Part shown: positions 46,331 through 58,693 of the stretch, one piece after another
Numbering within the stretch: the first letter of the stretch is position 1
How the letters are laid out: every line of letters starts with the position of its first letter
NCBI GenBank assembly: GCA_034509755.1
Contig: CM067553.1
Span: 44,894,110-44,958,109 of the forward strand
Direction of reading: 5' to 3'
Length of the DNA: 64,000 bases
DNA from: Anisodus tanguticus
Lineage: Eukaryota > Streptophyta > Magnoliopsida > Solanales > Solanaceae
Position numbers and translations under genes: made by a program
The notes under the pieces: generated by a model
Told to the model about the DNA's origin: nothing
What the model saw: only the letters and a program-made list of their open reading frames with translations
Databases searched by the model: none

Positions 46331-46768
46331 GGCCCACAGCCCACGAACCCGTGAACCCGAAACCCGGAACTCGGAACCGGACGGGACGGGCGGGCGCCGG
46401 CGCGCGTGTGGGCTTAGCCTTGAACCCAAGCACATCTAGGTCTTCCCTCATTTAAACATATGGGATACCCCTTGGGGTCCCAAACCCTTTACCAATTAGA
46501 GACTTATATAGAGAGCAATTCTTCCTATTCCCACCGATGTGGTAGATTTGTCCCACACCACATTTCCATGTCTCAAACACCTTACTTCGTGGACCAATAT
46601 CTCTTTCATTTCTCAACGAAATTAGACGATTCTTGGCCCTACGGTCATCTACTCACTTCGTAGATCATGCATGTGCGAAGAGACAAGGTCTCCAGCATGC
46701 GGAACACAAGTGTTTAATTCATCAAAGATGGGTGGACGCATCTCCCCGCCAAAGGCTAATTTCCAACA
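46331..46768 (-). repeat. LTR fragment closing copy B
   Basis: 438 bp nearly identical to the inner end of 42523-43540 apart from a shortened GC minisatellite. It contains the sense-strand start of the LTR only. Confidence 0.85.
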
Positions 46769-47405
46769 CAAATAAGTCGAAGCACTACCGAAAGTCTACC
46801 AAAAGCACACCCCTTGCTTAACTTTATCCTTATCAATTATTCTCATAAATTACTTTGTTAATATCATTGCTATTTCTATACTATAGTCATGGCTATACGT
46901 TACAGAAAAATGTTTATCATCATCATTATCCATAATTTTCGTTGGTATTTCTGTTATGAGTTTAAGTTATTTGTGTTGTTGGTGTATATTTACACAATCA
47001 AATTACTTATTAGATGATTATAGGTAGCTCTATTTAATACAAGTAATTAACATCGATTGGTAAGGTAAAATAAATGACAAATAACGTGTTATAACATATT
47101 GAAAGTATATTAATAATATAAAAGTTTCATTATAGTGTATATAACTTAAATCATTTCTATCAATATCATATCTATTACTATTATAAGTAAAAGTATAGTG
47201 TTTATTCAAGTTTATTTAACAGACTCTTTGTCAATTTCTTTTCATTTTCCATATTAATATATAGGTAAAAGTGACTTGATAATATACCTTCTTTTAATTT
47301 TATACTAATGATTTATATTATATAACCTAAACTCTTAATATATTGGGTAGAAATAGAATATATAGTAAAATGGTAACTTGTCTCTATATGTATTTGTGTC
47401 TTCAT
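46769..47405. other. AT-rich spacer
   Basis: No gene or recognised repeat. Confidence 0.5.
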
Positions 47406-48495
47406 TAGAGGTGTCAAATGAGCGGGTCGAGCTGAATTTTGGCAGGTTAAAATGGACTGAGTTAATAAATGGATAGGTTATTGAGCTTCCCAAAAGTTAC
47501 TTGGGCTGAATGGGCTAAATGCGGGTCATAACTCAACCCACTCAAATCAAACTAAGTTTAATCTTAATTGTTTTATTTCACCTTATATAAATTTTTTAGT
47601 ACCTTATAAAGTTATTATTATTTTTATTGTGACTATATATAACATATCAAATAAGAAAAAAATATTTTTTTGAAAATATTTTGATAAGGTTTCTCATAAA
47701 TCAATTTAAACTACATATCAGTTCAATTTTTTATGAATTAAAATGGATTAAGATCAAATGGACTGAGTTAATAAATAAACTTGAACGGAGTGGACAAATT
47801 ATATTTTTATGGAATCATTTTTCCACGTCTAGTCCTAATGAATACCTTATCCACGGGAAACAATGAAACATGCATGCTTTTTGGTCTAATATGGCGGCCA
47901 TATGCATGCCTCTGAAAGCTATATACATATATGAGGAAAAATTAAACATGCATGCCTTTTGGTCTAAGATATGATTTGAAAATTGAGATCAATTTGTGTA
48001 CTTTACATTTCCTTCATTAGCTACATGAATGAAACCAGTCCCTCCCCAATAACATTTCCAAATCGGATTGTGTTAATAAGAGTTAGGAGTACTAAATAGG
48101 TGGGTTGAACTAAATTAGATGGATTAAAATGGGTTAAATTAATAAATAGTCGAGTCATATATGGCTCAAAAATAAATACTTGGGCTGAAATGATCTAGAT
48201 GAAAATAGGTTAAAATAGTAGATCTTAGTCCAACTTGTCCAACTCTTACTATAAAATTTTGTTTGTTTTCTTATATTGTTTAATTACCTAATAATTTTTC
48301 TTATTATTGTTATATATAATGTGAAACAAGAAAACTAAAATATCTTGAGGGGGTCTTTCATGAATCAAATGGACTACATATGGATTAAATTAAACTGGTG
48401 AAAAATAAACTGAGTTGGTAAATATATAATCATTAACCCGTCCATATTTAGACGGTTGGGGATTATGTTTTTATGGGCGAATTTTGACACTTCTA
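47406..48495. mobile_element. Inverted-repeat element, hAT-like candidate
   Basis: The ends are TAGAGGTGTCAAAT and, in reverse complement, TAGAAGTGTCAAAA. Subterminal phrases such as GGTTAAAATGG, TGGGCTGAA and GAGTTAATAAAT recur. No clear 8-bp target duplication is visible (GTCTTCAT against AAATCTAA). Internal repetition near 48090 suggests two overlapping copies. Confidence 0.45.
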
Positions 48496-48784
48496 AAATC
48501 TAAATTAAGAGTTCAACAAACAATTCTTAAATCATTTTTCTTTCTTTCTCTTTTGATCCCAAATAAGTCAAAAGAAAAACCAGTCAGAAAATAGTCAAAC
48601 TGGGGCCTCTTTGAGCTGACTAATGTAACAAAGCTTAACCACCGAAAGGGTTCTCCCTTTGGAGATGAACTCATTCCCTACATTCTTTTTTCTGTTCTTC
48701 TTCTACATGTCCAAAATAAATAAATAAAAAGAAACAATATTGAAGTAAAAGAAGAGGAAAAAGATGCAAATTAAAATCACTAAA
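48496..48784. other. AT-rich spacer
   Basis: No gene or recognised repeat. Confidence 0.5.
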
Positions 48785-48959
48785 GGATAGTGGTGTATCG
48801 GATGGAGCTGCTTCTCTATTAATCAGAGGTCACATATTCAAGCTCTAGACATAGAAAAATTATTGGTAGGGAGCGGTTACCTCGAATGGAGCCCTACACA
48901 CTGCGAATCCGAATATAATCGGACTCTAGTGTGGATATCGGAAATCGAGTGGAAAAAAT
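48785..48959 (+). mobile_element. tRNA-derived SINE
   Basis: An A-box-like AGTGGTGTATCGGATGG and a B-box-like GGTCACATATTCAAGCTC lie about 45 bp apart. They are followed by a GGTAGGGAGCG body and an AATCCGAATATAATCGG block, then GTGGAAAAAATT as a short tail. This resembles a Solanaceae SINE family. B-box changes make it unlikely to be transcribed. Confidence 0.7.
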
Positions 48960-49404
48960 TGCAAATTAAAGCTGGTCTAACTAAATAAAGGGGTCCATAA
49001 TTGTTTGCAACTTCACTAATGTTGTTCTCCTTTTATGTCTCAAACCTCATGAGCTTGTCCAGTTATTTTCATCATCTTTCTCTTCTCTCTTTTGGATTTC
49101 ATGAAAAAACTCACCTCCTTTTTCATGGGATTTTGTGCCATACTTACTACTTTATATTATAAAAAAGGATTTCAAATTAAAATGTCGTTTTGATCAATCA
49201 AAGCATGCATAAAGTTTTTAAGCGAGTGTGCTTATTATGATCTCTTTTGCATGGCTGACCATCTCATTTTTCAAAAGTAAAAAAGTCCATAACTAACTAA
49301 TATGCCGCCTAGAGGTATTTGAAGGATTATCTAAATTGTTTTCTTTTCTTTTGAATATTTTTAACGACTTTAATTTCCTATGATGACAAACCAAATTAGG
49401 AGAC
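48960..49404. other. AT-rich spacer
   Basis: No gene or recognised repeat. Confidence 0.5.
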
Positions 49405-49409
49405 TAGTG

Positions 49410-49572
49410 TGTAGATTGGTGTAATTTTCCTTGGTTGGAGGCTTCTCATTAATGCAATATTTATAGGTGTTTACAATTTACAAACCTAATTGAAAAAGGA
49501 TCTCTACTTTACATAATTACACTAGAATTATAATTACAGAATATATAGAGAATATTAATATATTCTCTATCA
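49410..49572 (-). repeat. 3-prime LTR of copia copy 3
   Basis: 163 bp, immediately followed on + by CACCCCCTCAG, the complement of the polypurine tract. Confidence 0.92.
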
Positions 49573-49599
49573 CACCCCCTCAGTCGGAGTGGGAGGAGG

Positions 49600-50190
49600 T
49601 CAGATGCTGAAACGGGATCTGAAGTCAAGGAAAAGTTGTTGAGGGAGTTCCTTACTAAATATATCTGCGTACTGATAGGAAGAAGGAACATGTAACACCC
49701 GAACATGGCCCGTGGAAACCTTCTCACGAACAAAATGAATATCCATCTCAATATGTTTTTTGTTCGCTGATGTTGAACCGGGTTATGAGACAAGTAAACA
49801 ACAGATATGTTATCACAGTAGACAAGAGATGCCTTACGTAAGAGACAATGAAGCTCTAGAAAAAGGTTTCTGAGCCAACAAATTTTGGCAACAACATTCA
49901 CAACGCCTCTATATTCTGCTTCTGCACTCGAACGGAAAAGCGTGGCTTATCGTTTTATAGACTATGAGATGAGGTTATAACCCAAAAATACACAATAGCC
50001 AGATCGACGTGTGTCTGGACAGCCGCCCCAATCGGCGTCCGTATAAGATATCAGTTTGGTCTGTGCAGATGGATAAAGATGTAATTTGTAGTTAAGAGTA
50101 CCTTTGACGTACCGAATGATACGTTTAAGAGCGGTAAAGTGAGGCTCATTTGGAGCATACATGAACAAACACACATGCGAACGACATAGG
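49600..50190 (-). pseudogene. RNase H remnant of copia copy 3
   Basis: The minus strand has SYTDADWGGCPDTRRSGYCVF (about 50055-49990), then, after a break near 49930, CWLRNLFLELHC and VYCDNISVVYLSHNPVQHQR, the C-terminal RNase H blocks of copia pol. Confidence 0.85.
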
Positions 50191-51221
50191 TAATATCGAG
50201 CCTAGTGAAGGTAAGATACTGAAGTGCACCAACTAGACTCCTTATAAGAGATGGATCAAGCACCGGATCCCTGTCATCAACGCTAAGCTTCGACTTTGAG
50301 TTGACTGGAGTGGGCATGATCTTGCAGTTTGCCATTTTAGCCCTGTAAACAATCTCTTCGGCATACTTATGCTGACACAAGAACATTGCATTCTTGGATC
50401 TAGTCATGGAAATCACTAAGAAATAACTCAACTTACCCAAGTTTGTCATGGCAAATTCTGATTTGAGCATGGTGATAATCTCATTTTTCAATAAGGCAGT
50501 CAAGACAACGTCATCCACATAGAGCAGTATGTATGCAATGTCATTACCTTGATGAAAAATAAAAAGTGAGTTATCAATTTGCTGCACATGAACCTAATCT
50601 GCAAGATATAAGTGGTAAAACGGTTATAACAAGCCATGGGACTTGTTTCAAGCCATAAAGTGACTTTCGAAGGATTTTTCACATCAAGCTAATGGAACGC
50701 ATGTATATGTGGTTGTTGCAAACATATTGAGGAGCCGAAGGATGCACAAAGCTAGGTGGTTGATGCATGTATACGGTTTCTTTCAAATCCCCATGTAAGA
50801 ACGCATTTTTCACATCAAGCTGATAAATCGGTCAATTCTTTCCCATAGCAATGCTCAAAACAGAGCGGATGGTGGATGGTTTAACCACTGGACCGAAGGT
50901 CTCACCACAATCAATTCCCTCTTATTTCCCCATGCCATTTGCCATAAGTCTCGCCTTATAGCGTTCAAGCTCACCACTGTCATTGAATTTGTGATGATAT
51001 AGCCGCATACAATGAATCACATTATATTATAACTCTGGTTTTGGGAAAAGATCCCAAGTTTGTTGTGCAGTGAGCGCATTAAACTCCTCACGCATGACCA
51101 CATTCCAATTAGGATCAAGCCTGGCTAATTTTTTATTCTTGGGTATAGGTGAGATAGCTTGAGTGGATAGGTTAAAGTAGACTTTCGGTTTAAAAATCTC
51201 GTGTTGGGTATGAGTTTTCAT
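50051..51221 (-). pseudogene. Reverse transcriptase remnant of copia copy 3
   Basis: Begins with DPNWNVVMREEFNALTAQQTWDL (about 51120) and later has ILLYVDDVVLT (about 50540-50500), so the YVDD box survives. A duplicated phrase with CACATCAAGCT at about 50680 and 50810 marks a local rearrangement. Stops break it into several pieces. Confidence 0.88.
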
Positions 51222-51677
51222 GTGGTGCGTTATAATGGGGACTATTTGGGTGTTTTGTGGCGGGTGAGGACTCAGGCAGTGGAGCGGTGATGGGATGATG
51301 GGGCTCGGGCAGTGGGGTTATGAGGAGGCGATGGGACTTGCGGGCAGGGGGTTGGTCGATGGGGCTGGGAAGTCGGTTATGGTATTGGGTGGTAGTGGGG
51401 CAGTGAGGTAGGCTGGGGGAGATTACGGGTAGTAGTGGGGCAGTGAGGTTGTCACGCGTGGCAGTGGGGCAGTGGGAGGTGACGGGAGCAGTGGGTGCTA
51501 GGGGAGATGACGGGGGCAGTGGATTTTGAGTCGAACTACTAGCTCCATGCATCATATTATTAAACATTGGAAGTATCCAAATTGTCAAGAAAGCCATAGT
51601 CACTAATTTAAAATTTTCAGACGTTTGCAAAAGGGAAGGTGTGTTCCTCAAACGTAACATGTCTCGAGACAAAGACT
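51190..51677 (-). pseudogene. Pro/Thr/Ser-rich linker of copia copy 3 pol
   Basis: The minus frame is almost only Pro, Thr, Ser and Ala between about 51540 and 51260, built of imperfect CCACTGCCCCACTAC-type repeats. It corresponds to the Pro-rich spacer between integrase and RT in copies 1 and 2. Confidence 0.75.
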
Positions 51678-52427
51678 TTATTTGTGGACTAATCGTTGCA
51701 TATGTACCCCCATATGGTTTGACGAAAAACCCAAGAAGATGCAAGAAATAGTCCTAGGTGCTAATTTGTGAGGAGTCGTGGAGGCGAGATTAGGGTAGCA
51801 TAGACAGTCAAAGATTCGGAGGTGACCATAGAAATTGACCCGATGGAATAGAATTTCGGTGGGAGTTTTATTTTGAAAGGTACATATAGGTAATATATCA
51901 AGAAGGTATGCTACCATTTGTAACGTGTAGACCCAAAAGGGAGGAAGGGAGATAAACATGAAATAGTATGGTACGGATCATATTATTAATGGTGCAAATG
52001 ATTCTTTCGGCTTTACCATTTTGAGGTGAGGTATGGGGGCAAGAGAATCGGAACATCATGCCATTGTCCGTACAAAATTTATGAAAGGGTAAATTGTTAA
52101 ACTCACGACCATTGTCACATTGAAATGATTTAATGTTCTTTTCAAATTGTGTTTTAACGTAAGATCGAAATTCAAGAAAGGTGAAGTAGACTTGAGACTT
52201 ATATTTGAGCGGATAGACACAAAAAAATGAGATAAGTCATCTACTAGTACCAAATAATATTTATAACCCAGTTTGCTAGTAATGGGAGATGTCCATAAAT
52301 CTACATGAATGATATCAAATAGAGAGAAAGTAACACTCAAAGTCGATTTAAAATGAAGTCTAACATGTTTTCCAAGTGGACAAGAATAGCAGTCGTGGGA
52401 AAATTTCCCTTTCTTACATTGAATCAA
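51678..52427 (-). pseudogene. Integrase remnant of copia copy 3
   Basis: CPLGKHVRLHF, FDIIHVDLWTSPI and YYLVLVDDLSHF are readable on the minus strand, then the NVTMVVSL segment where copies 1 and 2 read CDNGKEYD-like, so that catalytic Asp is lost in this frame. The target-proximal domain (YLLDILPICTF...PTEILFHRV) follows to 51678. Confidence 0.85.
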
Positions 52428-52910
52428 ATTGTAACTTCTAAGAAAGTTAAAAACTGGTGCTCCTGGGTGCCCAAGTCGACTGTGTCAGGTTGAAGAAGAG
52501 ATTGCAGCTAGAGATGTATGTGGATTGACACTTGCCACAGAATTGGAAGAGAAAGGATGTAGGCCCTCCCCACACTATTGCATCTCATAAGAGTTGTCCC
52601 GTACGTAGGTCTTTCACAGAAAAATCAAAAGGGTCAAACTCAATAGATATTGAATTGTTACTAGAAAATTTCCTAACAGAAATTAAGTTTTTAATAATGT
52701 TAGGAGCATATAGGACATTTTTTAGGGAAAAATGAGGGTGAGGTGGTGGAGTTTGAGTGGTGTCATAGCCTTCAATTAGAATGCGATTGTCATTTCCAAC
52801 CAAAATAAATTGAGGATTGTTCAAATTAAATAGTTGAGGAAGATTACTGGAGTTACAAGTGAGGTGGGATGTGGTGCTCATATCCATATACTAGGCATCA
52901 TCGGGCTGCT
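52428..52910 (-). pseudogene. Protease and pre-integrase remnant of copia copy 3
   Basis: The minus strand has YMDMSTTSHLT (about 52890) where copies 1 and 2 read YMDTGATTH, so the catalytic DTG triad is replaced by DMS. It then reads ILVGNDNRILIEGYD and LKNVLYAPNIIKNLISVRKF, the conserved stretch after the protease. Confidence 0.85.
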
Positions 52911-53189
52911 ATAAATTTATGGTGTTATAGGCCTGGCCCAGTTCGGTAGGGGTAAGTAAGGAGACCATACGGTTGATGTTGCTATTGGGCTGCCAGAAGT
53001 GGGCCTGTTGTGGTTGACCGTCGGAACTGGACTAACCCTCGCGTCCTTTTCCCTTGCCACCACGACAGTTATCGCGACCTCTTCCCATGCTGCCATCGCG
53101 ATCGCCCGCGGTTGTTAGTTGTCCGTGTACTGCGGCTGTCCGACGGGTGTGGTGGTGGTCACCAGTGCATCAACTACCAAGGCATTTTG

Positions 53190-53865
53190 ATTATGTTCGT
53201 CCTATTTGGCACGCCTAACTTCCTCCAAGAGAAATTGTGATCGGGCCTTATTGAAACTAATGAGGGGATCAACTTGTTGAATTATTATCGCATGTGTGTC
53301 GTACTCACCATTTGGCAAACCATTTATTAGTTGCAAAACCATCTTCGTTTCTGAAACTGTTGTGCCCACATTAGTTAATTGATCTGCAACTAATTTCATA
53401 TTATTTGCAATAGTTGAACATATTTGCAAAGTTTTCAAGACGGGTGTTATTGAATTGTTCCTCCAAATAGACGGCATGAGTATGTTTGTTGTATTGAAAG
53501 ATTTCCTCTAGTCTTGTCCATAGTTCGTGAGCTAAAGCACTTGCCTTCATAATAGTATGAAGTAGATCCTTGGATACGGTGCCATATATACATTGCTTGA
53601 CGATAGCATCAAGTCGTTTCCACATTGTATTGTCACGTCAGACGGACGGGGTGGGGTGGTGTCGATGTGATCAAGAACGTTGTAGGCACAAGCATGAATT
53701 TTAAATAATTCTACCAATGAAGAGTATTGTCCATCCTCTTGATCAAGAATCAAAGGGATAAAGTTCTTGATATTTGTGACGCCAAAGGCCGGATGAAATG
53801 GGTTGGTAGATGAGGAGGATGATGGGTGACGTCTTCTGTGGAGGAGGAATCATGAGAACTCATGT
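53190..53865 (-). pseudogene. gag remnant of copia copy 3
   Basis: Minus-strand pieces read NPFHPAFGVTNIK (about 53800), LVELFKIHACAYNVLDHID, IYGTVSKDLLHTIMKASALAHELWTRLEEIFQ and ADQLTNVGTTVSETKMVLQLINGLP, collinear with the gag of copies 1 and 2. At least three frameshifts. No CCHC knuckle. Confidence 0.85.
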
Positions 53866-54013
53866 TGCCAGCCGGAAGTTTGGGAAGAGATGGGAGGGGC
53901 GGAAAAAAATCTTTAGGGTTTGGGGGGGGGTTGCCGCCGGAAAGAGAGAAGGGGGGTGGCAGCCGAAAAAAGGAAAGAATTTTAGGGTGTTAGGGTTTTG
54001 ACTCTTGATACCA

Positions 54014-54176
54014 TGTAGAATGAAGTAATTCTTCTTGGTTGCAGGTTTCACATTAATGCAATATTTATAGATGTTTAGAATTTACAAACCTAATTGGAGA
54101 AAAATCTCTACTTTACATAATTACACTAGAATAATAATTACATAATATATGAAGAATATTAATATATTCTCTATCA
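54014..54176 (-). repeat. 5-prime LTR of copia copy 3
   Basis: 163 bp, bordered on + by CTCTTGATACCA (54002-54013), the complement of the primer-binding site. Confidence 0.92.
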
Positions 54177-54181
54177 TAGTG

Positions 54182-55310
54182 AATGCACGTGATTTTATTC
54201 ATTTCAAGCTCTAGTTTTATCAATATGTTTTGTTAACTATGTGGCATCCAACATTTATTAAACCGCCCGACTAATTTAAATTCACCTAGATCTCATTTAA
54301 ATTGTCTATGCCCAAAAGGATTAATGAGTAAATGGAAGGTAGTAAATGTAACTTTCTATAGATACATATCTACTAGTCACCCTATCTACAAGTATTTATT
54401 CAATTTTTAAGTTATAAATCTTGACAGTACGATTATAAATTCAAAATTTGAGAAATAAGGAAATACGAAATCACAGATACAGAATTACGTTCGCATTTGG
54501 TCATGTACTTAATTCTTTGCAATGTTTTGAAAGGAAGCAAAAATAAATTATAAGGGTACTTGTCTGAACACTTCTCTCGAAAAATTTCAACAACAAAAAA
54601 CACACATCCCTTCTCTATCATAGTGAATGCACCTTTCATTGTTAATATGAGTAAGGCAACTCACTTTTCCCCCCACTATTTTGAATAAATAAATCAGTCA
54701 AAACCAAAAAGCAACTTTAATCCAATAAACTAATATTAAAAAAACAGGAATTATTATCAACCATGATCATGATTGGTTATCTACTACCTTAAGTCATTAC
54801 ATCTTGCTTATAATTTATCACTTTTTTTTCTCTTTTTTCTCTCTTTTAAGTCGAAGAAAATTAAGGTTAAAAGTTGTAAGAGAAATCATTATAGTCACAA
54901 CTTAGACTTCTTTAACATGATTCAAACACAACTAGCTAGATGAAGCCAAGGCCTCGTAATTAACAATAAATTAAATAAATAATTGAACGTTAACCTATTT
55001 TGGAAGCAAACATGCTAGCCATGCACTCATACAAGTCTTACTCAATCATCATTACCCAATGAAAGCACTCTAAATTTTAGGCTTTTTTAGTTTTCCAAGT
55101 TGAACCTTCTACAAGGTCAAAAAATATTATCTTACTTTAATTTGCACTTTATTATGGTCTCCATCACACGTTAAAAAAAATGTTTCCTCAAGTTTTGGAT
55201 AATTTGTAATCCAGTCAAAAACTTCGTCAGTGCTGCTTCTATTTCCAAGAAAATGGAACCACAAGTATTAAGAACATAAAGTTATGTAATTTAATTTCAT
55301 TTGATACGTA
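54182..55310. other. AT-rich spacer
   Basis: No gene is supported. The phrase CTCTATCATAGTGAATGCA occurs at 54170-54188 and again at about 54613-54631, probably by local duplication of the insertion site. Confidence 0.5.
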
Positions 55311-55505
55311 TTTTAAAAAATAAAAGAATAATTTTGAATTTTATAGTCTAAAATAAGTCAAAGATATTTATGTGATTATAGATCATCTCATTTTGTGTAA
55401 AAGGTAAAGTTTAAAATTAAATTATTATCAAATAAGGAAATATGTCATTCGTTTTGGAATGAACTAAAAAAAGTGAATCATTTTTTGGACTGCGAGAGTA
55501 ATATT
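55311..55505. mobile_element. Degraded Stowaway-like MITE
   Basis: The internal order GAATTTTATAGTC, AAAATAAGTCAAAGATATTT, GATCATCTCATTTTG, AAAGTTTAAAATTAAATT and TTGGAATGAAC matches the interior of the MITE at 8532-8779. The right end near 55495 (GGACTGCGAGAGTA) is a decayed terminus. Confidence 0.5.
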
Positions 55506-57226
55506 GTTCTAATATACTTACGTTTTGCTCCTAAGGGTTTGGGGCTGATGATTAATGAAGTGAGCGGCAATTCGATGGCCAAATTTATTTAATACTTGTG
55601 TTGAGAAGTAGCAGTTACCTATTATATATATAATACATATGATGTTGTAACTTCATTAAAAATAGTGGTATTTATTAATAATAATATAATGGATGCAGTC
55701 ACTCAATATAGATGGATGCAAGTATTTAATGCTAAAAACTTTGCTTCATTAGACAACTGCATGCACTCTATAACACAATGATATATCAACAAAAACCTTC
55801 AAGAGGTAAATTACATTAAACTCATTGTTGGCTTGTTGCTACTGTTTAATTTATAGTGTAAGGATTTTTTAGACATCTTGTTACTTTTACATGTTATAGC
55901 AGTTAACATGTTTTGTTTTAAAGACAATCTCACATTTTAAGATGGTTTATATGTATATATTATTTGAATGACGAACCTTATAATATATTTTAAAAAATTA
56001 AATTATAAGTATATATGCATAATTCTTTGTTTTCTTCTACTATTGCTTTGAGACAAAGGAAAACAAAAGGAGAGAAAAGGTAAAAGGGCTTAACCACAAT
56101 ATAGGAAACAACTTAACATTTTGGCTTCTACTTTGACCATATTCAAATATGGACGATCCATATTTTAACCTTATAGTACTGTCTTTAAAAAAAACATGCT
56201 GGCAGCTGGTCTCGTTCCCATGTTGTACTTGTACATGGTACTATTGCAAAAGAATAATTTAAGATTCTCTAAGTGGCACAAGGCATCATATGTATGTTAA
56301 TTAAGAAAAACATATTTATATTAGTCAATCGATCATGTAATCTTAGCCAATAAGTGAAACCATCTTAAAATTTATTATCGGATCAGATTAAGAATTTAAA
56401 CATATAAGTTTTGAGTTAGATGGACTCTAAGACATAAGTAATTCTTTCTGACAAATGATCAAATTAAACTAATGTCGAGTTACCTACGTATTCTATTCAT
56501 ACATGCAGTTAATATGAAAGGAAACCAATATTCTTTTTTGAAAGGATAAGTCAAATTACACTATTATTCTTTTTTTCCTTCAAGAAACTTCTTACTATGA
56601 TTTTGATCAACAATAATCTCCAAACTGTAAAGATTAAAGAACTTAAACATACAAATCTTACTTGTTTTTAAAATTCTTTGTTCACTTTATTCCAAAATCT
56701 TTTCATGGTTTCGGTGACCAATAATGGCAAATTACAAAAAGAAGTTTAGTTTACAAGTGTAGATACTCTATTTGTCACTAATTATGGCAAACAGCTAAAG
56801 AGCTTTCTTTTTCTTTTCCCGGTTGTATATTCCCTTGTCTTTTCTTGTCTTCAAAACAATTTGTTTTGTCAAGAAATAGTAAGTTAATTAGAGATGGCTT
56901 TTGTGAAAAAATGTGTGTCTCATCATGTTAATTTGGGATCCAAAAAATGCGCAGGCAGTCATGTCAACATGGAATATTCCAAAAGACTCAATAAATGTTA
57001 TGGTAAAAAAAGTATTGGCATGTCCCTTCCCCAACCGATCGGCCTCAATCCCTTAAAGTTAGGCTTTAGAAAGAAAAATATTCTTTTACAATCATGAAAA
57101 AAAAGTTGGAAACTCATATAAGTTTCTTTTTCCTTATCCGGTTTTCATTATTCATTTTGAGGTCCCGATTAATTTAAATTCGTATCACATAAAATCTATT
57201 AAAGATGATAGCACTTTTTATGAGGA
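55506..57226. other. AT-rich spacer
   Basis: No gene is supported. The 67-codon frame 56894-57097 (starts MAFVKKCVSHHVNLGSKKC) is Lys-rich and lacks a recognised domain or expression signals. Confidence 0.5.
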
Positions 57227-57231
57227 TTTTA

Positions 57232-58650
57232 TGTTGGAAATTAGCCTTTGGCGGGGAGATGCGTCCACCCATCTTTGATGAATTAAACACTAGTGTTCCG
57301 CATGTTGGAGACCTTGTCTCTTCGCACATGCATGATCTACGAAGTGAGTAGATGACCGTAGGGCCAAGAATCGTCAAATTTCATTGAGAAATGAAAGAGA
57401 TATTGGTTCACGAAGTAAGGTGTTTAAGGCATGGAAATGTGGTATGGGACAAATCTACCACATCGGTGGGAATAGGAAGAATTGCTCTCTATATATGTCT
57501 CAAATTGGTAAAGGGTTTGGGACCCAAGGGGTATCCCATGTGTTTAAATGAGGGAGGACCTAGATGTGCTTGGGTTCATAGCAAAGCCCACACGCGTGCC
57601 GCCCGCCCGTCCCGTCCGGTCCGGTCACGGGTCGTGGGGAGTTTCTGATATTATCTTTTTGGACCGGAGAACTCTCAGATGTACAGTTTGATCCCTGGAG
57701 TTTCATATGTACATTTTGGACCTGAATTCTTTCATATGTACAGTTTGGTCCCCGAAGTTTTAATATTTACGCTTTGGTCCCCGAGTTTCGGAGACTTTTT
57801 CGCCTACCGTTGGATCGCGTTTTGGAGCATTAACCAGCCATTACTTGGCTGATTAACTCTCCGTTAACATCCCATTACTTGGGCATTTGGGCAGCCTCTT
57901 TCAATGGCCTTAATAGCCATTACTTGGATGTTTTAATGGCCTCCCTTAATGGCCATTATAGGCTTGTTTTGGCAGTTGGACAGCCCCTCTTGCATGCTAT
58001 ATATTGAGCCGTTGTTGGCTCAATTTTGGACTGAACAAAAGGCTGAAAACAAGCAGAAAAATGACACAAAAAATAGATTGAAAAATCACGAAATCAGTGA
58101 GCAAAAACTGCTCGAAACAATGGCTGAAAATCAGTCAAAAACAGTGATCAAACCCTCACGTATACACAAGATATACACTATAGAGACACAATATATACAC
58201 AGAGACAAAAGAGATGAGTAAAGAGAAACTCTTCCTTCCTATTCCATATCTTCAGCAAGTCGAGTCATATTTGTTTTCTTCGTCAGGCTCAACCTATTGG
58301 CTTTGTAGCGTTGAGATTAAAGTGTTGTTTTATCTTGGGAGACTATTGCCCGCTAACGTAAAAGCATATATACGGGGCAATCTTGTCTTAAGGATAGAGT
58401 GCAATCACTCGACTCAACACACAATGTTGTAACCATCCAGATTTAGTTGTTTCTTGATTTCAGGATATCAAGATTCAAGACACAACAAGCTTGCGGCAGT
58501 TCTCAACATTGGCCTTGCAAGGTTATCAAGATTCAAGACACAACAAGCTTGCGGCAGTTTTGAAGATTGACCATTTATCTATCCTTTCGAACATTTGTAA
58601 TAGTTACTTACTTCCCGTACTGCTTTATAAAGTACAATAGAGTACCAACA
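57232..58650 (+). repeat. 5-prime LTR of copy C
   Basis: 1419 bp. TATATATG near 57489 is a plausible TATA box. A block of about 38 bp (ATCAAGATTCAAGACACAAC and the following bases) is repeated at a 58-bp spacing near 58467 and 58525. Its GC-rich segment (about 57590-57640) is shorter than in the 3-prime LTR. Confidence 0.92.
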
Positions 58651-58693
58651 ATTTAAGACAAGAATGTATTGTATTACTATTAGTGTTTGAAAG

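Larger units (their letters stand above)
42523..46768 (-). mobile_element. Long-LTR copia element, copy B (truncated recombinant)
   Basis: Minus-strand member of the copy A family. The 3-prime LTR (sense) is 42523-43540, about 1.0 kb, TGTTGAAC...CCAACA. The internal region 43541-46330 carries the same RNase H, RT and integrase relics as A. At about 46330 it stops abruptly inside the integrase-upstream region and joins the middle of an LTR (46331-46768, GGCCCACAG...CCAACA). The gag relic and about 60 percent of that LTR are therefore missing. The flanks TTTGA and CAAAT do not match, consistent with deletion or recombination after insertion. Confidence 0.8.
49410..54176 (-). mobile_element. Ty1/copia LTR retrotransposon, copy 3 (old, short LTRs)
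   Basis: 4767-bp element on the minus strand with target duplication TAGTG (49405-49409, 54177-54181). The LTRs are only 163 bp each (49410-49572, 54014-54176), TGATAG...CTACA in sense, and differ at about one site in nine, so it is the oldest datable element here. The primer site TGGTATCAAGAG follows the 5-prime LTR in sense. CTGAGGGGGTG precedes the 3-prime LTR. Gag, protease, integrase, RT and RNase H are all recognisable but riddled with stops and shifts. Confidence 0.95.

Noticed and set aside
53810..54001. + strand frame with Gly/Lys-rich text near the third copia element
   Set aside because: Antisense of the gag start and leader of the minus-strand element.
56894..57097. 67-codon + strand frame starting MAFVKKCVSHHVNL
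   Set aside because: Short, Lys-rich, no recognised domain, no upstream promoter features and no neighbouring exons.
58651..58670. Initiator tRNA-Met primer site after the 5-prime LTR of copy C
   Set aside because: The sequence ATTTAAGACAAG does not match TGGTATCAGAGC. The primer tRNA for this family is unknown and I make no assignment.
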